NCBI GenBank assembly: GCA_947178685.1
Contig: CAMWZE010000006.1
Coordinates: forward strand, 1 to 18,178
Direction of reading: 5' to 3'
Length of the DNA stretch: 18,178 nucleotides
Origin: an uncultured Porphyromonadaceae bacterium
Lineage (GTDB): Bacteria > Bacteroidota > Bacteroidia > Bacteroidales > Muribaculaceae
Translations under genes and position numbers: made by a program
The notes under the pieces: generated by a model
Told to the model about the DNA's origin: nothing
What the model saw: only the letters and a program-made list of their open reading frames with translations
Database searches by the model: none
Shown: positions 1 through 7,428 of the stretch, in pieces
Numbering within the stretch: the stretch's first letter is position 1
How the letters are laid out: the number at the start of each line of letters is the position of its first letter

Positions 1-474
1 TCTTTCCCTGAAGTGGATTATGCAACAATCCATATTTGGCCATACAACTGGAACTGGGTGACAGCATCAACAGTTACTGACAGCATCCCTGTGGCCTGCC
101 GTAACACGTCAGAGTACATCAACTCTCATTTCGATGCACTCAGCTCAGCCCAAGACAAAGATGGAAAGAAAGCCAAACCTATCGTGCTTGAGGAGTTTGG
201 TTATCCACGCGATGGTATGGCTGTGGCTCAGGGATCGCCGGTCAGTGGCCGGGATGCATATTATACGTATGTGTTCTCCGAAATAAAAGATGGAGGCAAG
301 ATTAAGGGAGCTAACTTCTGGGGCTGGGGCGGCCTCGCCCACCCTCAGCATGAGACGTGGCAATCCGGCGACGACTACACCGGCGATCCTGCACAGGAAG
401 CTCAGGGACTCAATTCTGTATTCGCCTCCGACACCACCACAATAGCCATTATTGAAAGCTTTATCAATCGCTGA
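1..474 (+). CDS. Endo-beta-1,4-mannanase, GH5 (subfamily 7-like), 3' part only
   Basis: The reading frame is open from the first base and stops with TGA at 472-474. Only about the last 157 residues are present, and the true start lies upstream of the window. The fragment has the stretch HIWPYNWNW near its start and later KPIVLEEFGYPRDG. In GH5 enzymes the Glu directly before Phe-Gly at the end of strand beta-7 is the catalytic nucleophile; here it is codon 193-195. The acid/base Asn-Glu pair would be upstream and cannot be seen. The Trp-rich loop and the FWGWGG segment near the C-terminus fit subfamily 7 mannanases. The two GH26 genes and mannobiose pathway genes downstream support action on mannan, probably at the cell surface or in the periplasm. 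The location cannot be judged without the N-terminus. The family call is fairly sure and the subfamily is an inference. Confidence 0.82.
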   Translation, partial: SFPEVDYATIHIWPYNWNWVTASTVTDSIPVACRNTSEYINSHFDALSSAQDKDGKKAKPIVLEEFGYPRDGMAVAQGSPVSGRDAYYTYVFSEIKDGGKIKGANFWGWGGLAHPQHETWQSGDDYTGDPAQEAQGLNSVFASDTTTIAIIESFINR

Positions 475-545
475 CTTATAAATTATGAAGGGGGGTCCCT
501 ACCCCGGAAGACAGGATTCAAACCTGTTTGCTTACAATTGAGCCG

Positions 546-582
546 GGGCTGTGCTAAGTAATCTATATCCGAGGCACAGCCC
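546..582 (+). terminator. Terminator-like hairpin after the GH5 gene
   Basis: A perfect 9-bp inverted repeat (GGGCTGTGC at 546-554, GCACAGCCC at 574-582) encloses a 19-nt loop and is followed by TTGTCTCTCC TTT. It lies 72 nt after the GH5 stop codon. The GC-rich stem and pyrimidine-rich tail suggest transcript termination or 3'-end protection. The long loop and interrupted T-run make it an imperfect intrinsic terminator. Confidence 0.5.
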
Positions 583-595
583 TTGTCTCTCCTTT

Positions 596-632
596 AAATC
601 AAAAGGCAGTAAGTAAATCAAAAAGCAGTAAG
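596..632 (+). repeat. Tandem direct repeat, 19-bp period, upstream of susC
   Basis: Two 18-base copies of AAATCAAAAGGCAGTAAG lie at 596-613 and 615-632 with one mismatch (G605 against A624). The core TCAAAAGGCA appears a third time at 1015-1024, about 45 bases before the susC start. A spacing near two helical turns would suit a dimeric regulator on one DNA face. No regulator gene is in the window, so a regulatory role is only an inference. Confidence 0.5.
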
Positions 633-748
633 GCGCAGCAGGTTTATCAGTAGGCGAGAACTTCAATAGATACGAAATCCTACGGAGAAAATCTAATATT
701 CATCTATATTATATAGCAGACCCTTTATTGTTGATAGCACTTAATCAT

Positions 749-761
749 ATCAATTATTGAT
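749..761. promoter_or_regulatory. Candidate operator palindrome upstream of susC promoter
   Basis: ATCAAT-T-ATTGAT is a perfect 6+6 palindrome with one central base. Its centre is about 54 bases before the transcription start predicted from the TAnnTTTG element at 795-802. That is a usual place for an activator site. AT-rich surroundings raise the chance of coincidence. Confidence 0.3.
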
Positions 762-794
762 AAAATAGTATTACAATATTGCTGATTATTCCAC

Positions 795-802
795 TAATTT
801 TG
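795..802 (+). promoter_or_regulatory. Bacteroidota -7 promoter element for the mannan operon
   Basis: TAATTTTG matches the Bacteroidota -7 consensus TAnnTTTG exactly. The start of transcription would fall near 809, giving a leader of about 260 nt before susC. No TTTG is seen at the -33 position (around 771-776 the bases are TTACAA). A promoter without a -33 box fits one that needs an activator, as is common for PULs. Confidence 0.55.
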
Positions 803-929
803 CATCGTGAACAATTAATTCAAGCCTACCTGACAAAGCAGACCTGTTTTTATTCTTCATAACCATCGAAATTCTCAGCTCTAAATCATATACCTTATTA
901 TCTGTACCATAATAGAGTAACTGATTAAA

Positions 930-970
930 GAGAAAACCGCCTTACCATCGGTCCATGCCGGCTTTTTCTC
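930..970 (+). other. Hairpin in the susC 5' leader
   Basis: Bases 930-939 (GAGAAAACCG) pair with 959-970 (CGGCTTTTTCTC), giving 10 pairs with a two-base bulge at 962-963. The hairpin lies in the long leader between the predicted transcription start (about 809) and the susC ATG at 1070. The rest of 803-1069 holds no credible gene, only a small AT-rich stem (TATTAT/ATAATA near 897-915). Whether the leader regulates expression is unknown. Confidence 0.35.
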
Positions 971-1069
971 CTGATTTAGCCCACCGATATACATAACCGA
1001 TTATTCGCCTTAATTCAAAAGGCACAAGATAATACAACTCGACTATATTTTTTACCTAACCATATTTTT

Positions 1070-4000
1070 ATGAAACATGCTAATTTTTACCTCAGAAGCC
1101 TTTTGACGGCTTTGCTCATGAGCTTCATGCTCGCTGCTGCCGCTCAGACTGCCGTAAAAGGTTTGGTTGTCGATGAGTCGGGAGAACCTCTCATCGGAGT
1201 TACGGTGCAGGAAAAGGGTAACACCTCTAATGGCACCGCCACAGACATCGAAGGTGAATTCTCCATCAAGGTGAAATCGCCTAATGCTACACTCCTCCTC
1301 TCATACGTTGGTATGCAGTCGATGGAATTCCCTCTTAAAGGTCAAGACAATGTTAAGATCACCATGAAAGAGAACTCCGATATCCTTGAAGAAGTGGTGG
1401 TTGTAGGTTATGGCACTCAGAAAAAATCTGACATCACCGGTTCTGTAGGTTCTATCTCCGAAGAGCAGATGAAGCAGACTATCGTGACAAATGCCGACCA
1501 GATGCTCCAGGGCAAGGTTGCCGGCGTACAGGTTACTCAGAACTCCGGTGCCCCGGGCGGCGCTACTTCCGTGCGTATCCGTGGTGCGAGCTCGCTGAAC
1601 TCTTCCAACGAACCTCTTTACGTGATCGATGGTGTTCCTATGAGCGGTTCAAGTGAAATCGGCGGCTTCGAATGGATGGGAGGTTCTAACGGACAGACCA
1701 AGGTGAACCCCCTCGCCTCTATTGCTCCTTCTGACATCGTAAGCATCGACGTGCTCAAGGATGCTTCCGCTTGTGCCATATATGGTGCTGCCGGTGCTAA
1801 CGGTGTTGTGCTCGTCACTACCCGCCGTGGATCTGCCGGACACACCAATATCACCTACGACGGTTATGTTGCCTGGCAGCAGGTCACCAAGAAGCTCGAT
1901 ATGATGGATCTTCGCGAGTATGCTGTATATCAGCAACAGCTTCGCGATGAGGGGATCCTAACCGGCACTAACTTCGACTCAACATATAGCGACATCTCCC
2001 TTCTTGGTAAGGGTACCGACTGGCAGGATGAGATCTTCCGCACTGCTTTCATGCAGAGCCATCAGGTGAGCGTCACCGGCGGCAATGAGAAGACTGTCTA
2101 CGCTATGAGTGGCGGCTGGATGCAACAGGATGGTACAATCATCGGTTCCGACTTCTCCCGTTTCAACGCTCGTTTCAACCTCGACAACAACTTCACACAA
2201 TGGCTCAAGGTGGGTGGTGCTCTTGCTTATACACGCACAGATGAGACCATCACCCGTAATGACGGCTCCGACGGTGTGATCATGCAGGCTATGACAATGA
2301 TGCCATCTGTGCCCGTACGCGACTTCGACGGAAACTGGGCCGGCCCAAATACCGTGAACGGTGCCTCTACATGGAACCCGGTGGCTCTCGCTCTCATGAC
2401 CAACAACACCCTCCTTCGCCAGAAAATCAACGGTAATTTCTATCTGAACGTTGATTTCCTCAAGCACTTCTCTTTCCGTGCCGAGTATGCTTTCGATGCT
2501 TCTCAGAACCAGAACAAATCTTTCATACCGCGCTATCAGTTCGGTCTCGTCTCAAATGATATCAACCAGATGATGCAACGTGAAGACCACAACTGGTATT
2601 GGATGCAGAAAGATTTCATTACTTATCGCCAGACTTTCAACGAGCTCCATGACCTCACTGCCATGGTGGGCTTCGAGGCTTCGAAAGGTAAATGGAATGG
2701 CACTCAGTTTATCAAGAACAACTTCACAAGCGATAATATCTTCATCATGGGTGCTGACGGCGACTTCGTATCCAACACCGGATGGGCCGACGCCAACTCT
2801 ACCGCCTCTTACTTCGCTCGCGTTAACTATGGTTTCGACAACCGCTATCTTATCACTGCCACTGTACGCCGTGACGGTTCAAGCAAATTCGGTCCGAAGA
2901 ACAAATGGGGCACGTTCCCCTCTGTGGCTGTGGCCTGGCGTATCGTTCAGGAGAAATTCCTTCAGGATGTAAACTGGCTCAGCAATCTCAAGCTTCGTCT
3001 CGGCTATGGTAAGGTGGGTAACTCCAATATCAATACTTACCTCTACGGTTCAACACTCCAGACCATTCTCACGCCGATGGGTTCTGCATATATACCGAGC
3101 AACCTCTCAAATCCCAATCTGAAATGGGAGGCTTCGGAGCAATATAACGTTGGCCTTGACTTCGCTGCATTCAACAACCGTCTCGACATCACTATCGACG
3201 GATATCTCAAGCAGACCGACGACCTCCTTATGCAGACATTCGTTCCGGCTCATATCGGTTCTAACTCATGGGGTGAGATCAACACTCCATATGCCAACAT
3301 CGGCAAAACACGCAACACGGGTATCGACGTGCAGATTAACGCCCGTCCCGTTATCACCCGCAATTTCTCATGGACAAGCGCCCTCTCTCTTTCCCACAAT
3401 AAAAATAAGATTGTGGCTCTCAACGATGATTCTCAAAGAATCTATGGTAACGTCGACTGGTATTCTCCCTTCCAGACAGTCACCATGTTTGCCGTGGGCC
3501 AGCCTATGGGTGTTTTCTACGGATATGAAACAGAGGGTCTCTTCCGGAATGAGGCTGATATTGTCGGCCACGCCACACAGACAGGTGGTTCTACCCCTTA
3601 CGCCAACAAGATCGATAAGGTTTCCGGCGCTTGGATCGGCGATCTTAAGTTTGTCGACCAGAATGGCGATGGCGTGATCGATGATGCCGACCAGAAGATT
3701 ATCGGTGATCCAAACCCGGATCTGACATTCGGTTTCACCAACACATTCTCCTATAAGAACTTTGAGCTTAATGTTGGTCTTACAGGCCAGATCGGTGGCG
3801 ATGTGCTCAACTGGAGCCGCTACCGCATTGAGGTGCTCTCATCTATCTGGGATAATCAGGCCGTAAGTGTACTCAATCGTGCTCAGAGCGAGAAGATAGA
3901 CCCCGCCGGGGGCGATGAGATCTCAAATCTTCAGCTTGCCAAGGGACACAACGGAATTCCCCGCTTCTCCAACCTCGACTCCAACGGCAACCAGCGCATG

Positions 4001-4267
4001 AGCGACCGCTGGATAGAAGATGGCAGCTATCTCCGAATCCAGAACATCTCCCTCACCTATAATCTTCCGGAGAAATGGGCCAAGAAAGCGTTTATGCAGA
4101 GCGCAAGGATATATGTCAATGTCCAGAATGTCTATACCTTCACTAAATACAGCGGTTACGACCCTGAGATCGGTGCCTACAACCAGAGCTCGCTTCTTCA
4201 GAACATTGACCGTGGACGTTATCCGACACCACGCACCTACACCATTGGTCTCAATCTCTCTTTCTAA
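1070..4267 (+). CDS. susC: SusC-like TonB-dependent outer-membrane transporter
   Basis: This 1065-residue protein imports oligosaccharides, here probably oligomannosides, across the outer membrane using TonB energy and a SusD lid. It has a signal peptide (about residues 1-26, with the hydrophobic run LLTALLMSFMLAAAA). A carboxypeptidase-regulatory-like beta domain follows (about 28-105, VKGLVVDESGEPLIGVTV). Next is the SusC-type segment EEVVVVGYGTQKKSDITGSV, which includes the TonB-box region, and a plug with VRIRGASSLNSSNEPLYVID. The remainder is a beta-barrel ending in the aromatic-terminated strand TIGLNLSF. Length is normal for the family. There is no N-terminal STN domain, so anti-sigma signalling is unlikely. 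susD starts 21 bases after the stop. The mannan substrate is inferred from neighbours only. The symbol is the family name, not a proven orthologue. Confidence 0.96.
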   Translation: MKHANFYLRSLLTALLMSFMLAAAAQTAVKGLVVDESGEPLIGVTVQEKGNTSNGTATDIEGEFSIKVKSPNATLLLSYVGMQSMEFPLKGQDNVKITMKENSDILEEVVVVGYGTQKKSDITGSVGSISEEQMKQTIVTNADQMLQGKVAGVQVTQNSGAPGGATSVRIRGASSLNSSNEPLYVIDGVPMSGSSEIGGFEWMGGSNGQTKVNPLASIAPSDIVSIDVLKDASACAIYGAAGANGVVLVTTRRGSAGHTNITYDGYVAWQQVTKKLDMMDLREYAVYQQQLRDEGILTGTNFDSTYSDISLLGKGTDWQDEIFRTAFMQSHQVSVTGGNEKTVYAMSGGWMQQDGTIIGSDFSRFNARFNLDNNFTQWLKVGGALAYTRTDETITRNDGSDGVIMQAMTMMPSVPVRDFDGNWAGPNTVNGASTWNPVALALMTNNTLLRQKINGNFYLNVDFLKHFSFRAEYAFDASQNQNKSFIPRYQFGLVSNDINQMMQREDHNWYWMQKDFITYRQTFNELHDLTAMVGFEASKGKWNGTQFIKNNFTSDNIFIMGADGDFVSNTGWADANSTASYFARVNYGFDNRYLITATVRRDGSSKFGPKNKWGTFPSVAVAWRIVQEKFLQDVNWLSNLKLRLGYGKVGNSNINTYLYGSTLQTILTPMGSAYIPSNLSNPNLKWEASEQYNVGLDFAAFNNRLDITIDGYLKQTDDLLMQTFVPAHIGSNSWGEINTPYANIGKTRNTGIDVQINARPVITRNFSWTSALSLSHNKNKIVALNDDSQRIYGNVDWYSPFQTVTMFAVGQPMGVFYGYETEGLFRNEADIVGHATQTGGSTPYANKIDKVSGAWIGDLKFVDQNGDGVIDDADQKIIGDPNPDLTFGFTNTFSYKNFELNVGLTGQIGGDVLNWSRYRIEVLSSIWDNQAVSVLNRAQSEKIDPAGGDEISNLQLAKGHNGIPRFSNLDSNGNQRMSDRWIEDGSYLRIQNISLTYNLPEKWAKKAFMQSARIYVNVQNVYTFTKYSGYDPEIGAYNQSSLLQNIDRGRYPTPRTYTIGLNLSF

Positions 4268-4288
4268 CCACAATCAAAGCTAACATTT

Positions 4289-5992
4289 ATGAAAACTATC
4301 ATAAAGAAATCTTTAATGGCGATGGTGATCGGATGCTCTCTCGCATCTTGCAACGACTTCCTTACCATCGATCCGATCGACAAGCCGGTGCTGGAGACTT
4401 ACTACACCTCTCCCGAAGCCCTGCGCTCCACCACCCTGGCTCTCTATGCTTCCAAGACCTGGAGTAATTTCCATATGAATTTCCAGTGGAAGCTCGACAT
4501 GATCAACGGCGATATCTACTATACCTATGCCGACGAGGGTCAGTGGTATTTCGGTAGCTATACCTCTGTCAATCCCTATCTCAACGAGGGTTGGAAAGGC
4601 CTCTATAACGTGATCCTTGAAGCCAACAGTATCATCAACGACATCGTACCGGTATGCAGCGGCACTATCACATCCACCGATATTGACCATGCAATCGGTG
4701 AGGCCCGTGCCTTCAGAGGCTACTGTCATTATATGCTTGCCGAGGTTTGGCATGATGTGCCGGTGATCGAAAACAATACAGCCCTGATATCTGCCGGAAT
4801 ACTCGATGTGCCCCGCAACACTCAGGAGAGTGTTTATCGCTTCGCCATGGAAGACCTTGATGCCGCAGTAGAACTGCTACCCGAAACAGACACCGACGCT
4901 TATCGTCTCGACAAGAGAAAAGCCCGCGCACTTCGTGCCAAGCTTGCTGTGACAATGGCCGCCCATAAGGACTACGGCTATGATCGCGATGCTCTTTACG
5001 CCAAGGCTGCTGAAGATGCTCTCTTTGTGATCGAAAATACTCAGGCTCTCACCCAGATCGATTTCTCCACCCTCTTCGATGTGGAGAGCAACAACGGTCC
5101 GGAGTCAATTCTCGCTATCCAGTGTGGCGTGCTTGGCTACAGCTATGGTAATGCACGAAATGTGGCCTGGAGCCGTTCAAGCGTTATTGCCGACCAGACT
5201 TGGGGTGCCGGCAAAGGTCCAACGCTCTCTCTGCAGGCTATGTATGACCGTAATGACAAGCGTCGTCAATGGACTTACATGACCAACGGTGACTTCTATC
5301 CGATGCTGAACCGTGCCGGTGGTGGCTACACATATCAGTATGTAAGCCGCGATGACTCGGGCGATGTGCTTGAAGACCGCAACGAGATGCTTGCTCACAT
5401 CAAGAAGTATATCATTGGCAAGGGGGCTGACTGCGACGGCAATGTCGGCATCAATCAGGATGCTGCCAACAACATCTATCTTATGAGGCTCGCCGATGTA
5501 TATCTCACATATGTTGAGGCTAAGATGGGCACAGCCTCGTCTACTTCCGACGCAACTGCCCTCAAGTATTACAACATGGTGCGCCAGCGTGCCGGAGTGT
5601 CAGAGGCCTCCTCTGTCACATTCATCGAGCTTCTCAAGGAGCGTCGTCGTGAACTCGCCTTCGAGAGCCAGACCTGGTATGACACTCAGCGCCTACGCTA
5701 CCGTGAAGGTGATGAGGCTGCTCTCGCAATTCTCAACAATGGCTACGAAACCGGACGCAACCGTTCCGCCATGATTATTCCCGACTGGGAGAAATACCCC
5801 ACCGTCGATGCTTCTAACGAGAATAATCTCGACATCTATCATATCGTCGATAATGTGGCAGACGGAGGTCAGTATGACCCCATCTATCTCTCGGCATCAG
5901 CTTTCATAGCTCCTATACCGGCAGCCGTCTCTTCAAGCTCTCCGATGCTCTCGCAGCCTGCTGTTGATTATTATGGTGGCAACGCTGAATAA
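4289..5992 (+). CDS. susD: SusD/RagB-like surface glycan-binding lipoprotein
   Basis: The 567-residue partner of the adjacent SusC forms the lid of the outer-membrane transporter and binds glycan at the surface. A lipoprotein signal peptide ends in LASC with the lipidated Cys at residue 21, followed by NDFLTIDP. The opening FLTIDPIDKPVLETYYTSPEALRSTTLALYAS is typical of SusD proteins. The C-terminal part has the family signatures LYLMRLADVYLTYVEAK-type (NNIYLMRLADVYLTYVEA) and LLKERRRELAFESQTWYD. The length is usual for the family. It lies 21 bases after susC and 41 bases before the next lipoprotein, so it is surely cotranscribed. Mannan specificity is inferred from the operon. No oddities are visible. 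Confidence 0.95.
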   Translation: MKTIIKKSLMAMVIGCSLASCNDFLTIDPIDKPVLETYYTSPEALRSTTLALYASKTWSNFHMNFQWKLDMINGDIYYTYADEGQWYFGSYTSVNPYLNEGWKGLYNVILEANSIINDIVPVCSGTITSTDIDHAIGEARAFRGYCHYMLAEVWHDVPVIENNTALISAGILDVPRNTQESVYRFAMEDLDAAVELLPETDTDAYRLDKRKARALRAKLAVTMAAHKDYGYDRDALYAKAAEDALFVIENTQALTQIDFSTLFDVESNNGPESILAIQCGVLGYSYGNARNVAWSRSSVIADQTWGAGKGPTLSLQAMYDRNDKRRQWTYMTNGDFYPMLNRAGGGYTYQYVSRDDSGDVLEDRNEMLAHIKKYIIGKGADCDGNVGINQDAANNIYLMRLADVYLTYVEAKMGTASSTSDATALKYYNMVRQRAGVSEASSVTFIELLKERRRELAFESQTWYDTQRLRYREGDEAALAILNNGYETGRNRSAMIIPDWEKYPTVDASNENNLDIYHIVDNVADGGQYDPIYLSASAFIAPIPAAVSSSSPMLSQPAVDYYGGNAE

Positions 5993-6033
5993 GATACGGA
6001 AGATGTTTTTCTAACTTTACACATGAATCCAAG

Positions 6034-7353
6034 ATGAAAGCAATATCAAGATATACATTCCCGGCTTGTGCGGTTCTCCTTCTCGCCGGTGGTTTCGCTT
6101 CCTGTAGCGAGACCGATGCGGAGAAAGACAAAGGTGCTACTCCGGTCATTAAATATGCTCGTGTGTGTGATGCCGAGCTGGCCGACTCTCTCATAGTGAG
6201 CGCAGCATTGGGCAGTCATATCTGTTTCGTGGGCGACAACCTGGGCGATGTGCAGCAGGTATGGTTCAACGATCAGAAAGCGAAACTGAATCCCACTATG
6301 GTCACCAGCCACACTATTATCGTGGATATCCCAAATAATATTCCGGGTGAGGTTACCAACATAGCAAAGTTCATCACCTCTTCAGGAAACACCGTTGACT
6401 ATCCTTTCAACGTAACAGTGCCCGCACCGCGAATTGATAAGATGACCTGCGAATATGCCCATGCAGGTGATATCGTAACTATATCAGGTGCATACTTTGC
6501 CGATGATCCAAACGTGCCTATCACGGTTACTTTCCCGGGCAACATTCCCGCTGAAATCCGTAGCATATCGCAAGATGCCTTGGAAATCGAGGTGCCGGAA
6601 GGCTCTGAGGAGGGTGCTATCACCGTCACTTCCATCTATGGTGCCGGCACCAGCTCTTTCCATTATCTCGACACTCGCGGTCTTATGTTCGATTTCGACG
6701 GTGCCACCGGTCTCTCCAACCATGGCTGGCACAACGCTGCGATTGAAGACGACGGCACCGGCATCAGCGGAAACTACATGCGTCTCGGCGATGGTGAAAC
6801 AGTTCTTGCAGGTTCTGATGCCTGGGATGACAATAACTTCTCGTTCGAATACTGGGCAGGAAGCTGGAACACACCCACCGACTATCCCGAGCGCGAAGGT
6901 GTGAGATTATGTGATATCGTTGATTTCTCCGACTTCAATAATATGAGTCTCAAATTTGAAATCTGCATCCCCGCTGCCGCTGAGTGGCATTCCTGCGCAA
7001 TGCAGGTTATCTTTGCCGGCACTGATAAAGTGTCGATGGGCAACGCCGGAACCGATATCTACGGCAATACAGTGGCCGGTTGCAACAACGAATATTTCCA
7101 AGGCACCTCGGCCCGCGGCCTATGGTCTCCCTGGACCACTCAGGAGGGTTATCACACCGATGGCAAATGGGTGACAGTATCTCTTCCGATCAAAGACTTC
7201 GTTTATGCTCCCGATGGCTCCGGAGCCACTACCTTCCTCTCCTCCCCCTCCGATTTTGCAAGCCTTCAACTATTCTTATGGAATGGTGGAGCAGCGGGTG
7301 TTGACTGTACACCGCTCCTCAAGATCGACAACATACGTGCCGTAAAAAACTAA
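6034..7353 (+). CDS. TIG-domain surface glycan-binding lipoprotein (SGBP-B type)
   Basis: A 439-residue lipoprotein with lipobox FASC (Cys24), then SETDAEKDK, an acidic stretch of the kind linked to surface export in Bacteroidota. Two IPT/TIG-like Ig domains span about residues 35-215, with motifs such as GDIVTISGAYFADDP. A C-terminal domain of about 220 residues opens with MFDFDGATGLSNHGWHN and is rich in Trp, Tyr and Phe. This layout matches SGBP-B proteins, in which Ig domains act as a stalk and the C-terminal domain binds glycan. It sits in the SusE/F position after susD. A four-codon mini-ORF (ATG at 6023, MNPR) ends in a TGA that overlaps the ATG at 6034. This may couple initiation, or may be chance. 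The glycan is inferred to be mannan. Confidence 0.85.
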   Translation: MKAISRYTFPACAVLLLAGGFASCSETDAEKDKGATPVIKYARVCDAELADSLIVSAALGSHICFVGDNLGDVQQVWFNDQKAKLNPTMVTSHTIIVDIPNNIPGEVTNIAKFITSSGNTVDYPFNVTVPAPRIDKMTCEYAHAGDIVTISGAYFADDPNVPITVTFPGNIPAEIRSISQDALEIEVPEGSEEGAITVTSIYGAGTSSFHYLDTRGLMFDFDGATGLSNHGWHNAAIEDDGTGISGNYMRLGDGETVLAGSDAWDDNNFSFEYWAGSWNTPTDYPEREGVRLCDIVDFSDFNNMSLKFEICIPAAAEWHSCAMQVIFAGTDKVSMGNAGTDIYGNTVAGCNNEYFQGTSARGLWSPWTTQEGYHTDGKWVTVSLPIKDFVYAPDGSGATTFLSSPSDFASLQLFLWNGGAAGVDCTPLLKIDNIRAVKN

Positions 7354-7361
7354 TTCCATCA

Positions 7362-7399
7362 CTCCCGGCCTTGCATGGCCTTAACCTCCCGGCCGGGAG
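7362..7399 (+). other. Intercistronic GC-rich hairpin
   Basis: CTCCCGGCC (7362-7370) is perfectly complementary to GGCCGGGAG (7391-7399), a 9-bp stem with a 20-nt loop. Two smaller alternatives overlap it: the palindrome CTCCCGGCCGGGAG at 7386-7399, and GGCC/GGCC at 7367-7380. It lies in the 75-base gap between two lipoprotein genes, with no T-run after it. It could mark an mRNA processing or stability point inside the operon. Confidence 0.5.
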
Positions 7400-7428
7400 A
7401 TATTGAAAAACCCAAAGCGATTTACACA

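Noticed and set aside
507..530. A tRNA-like T-arm on the - strand (ACAGG-TTTGAAT-CCTGT).
   Set aside because: No matching acceptor strand, anticodon arm or D-arm is found upstream on that strand, and the invariant C of the loop is missing. It is better explained as a small stem in the 3' UTR.
475..1069. Short ORFs in the region before susC (18 codons from 485, 13 codons from 955).
   Set aside because: They are very short, without start signals or recognisable products.
2580..3677. Open frames of 130 and 175 codons in another + frame inside susC.
   Set aside because: The susC frame is continuous and has full family motifs. These frames are Ser/Leu/Thr-rich products of codon bias.
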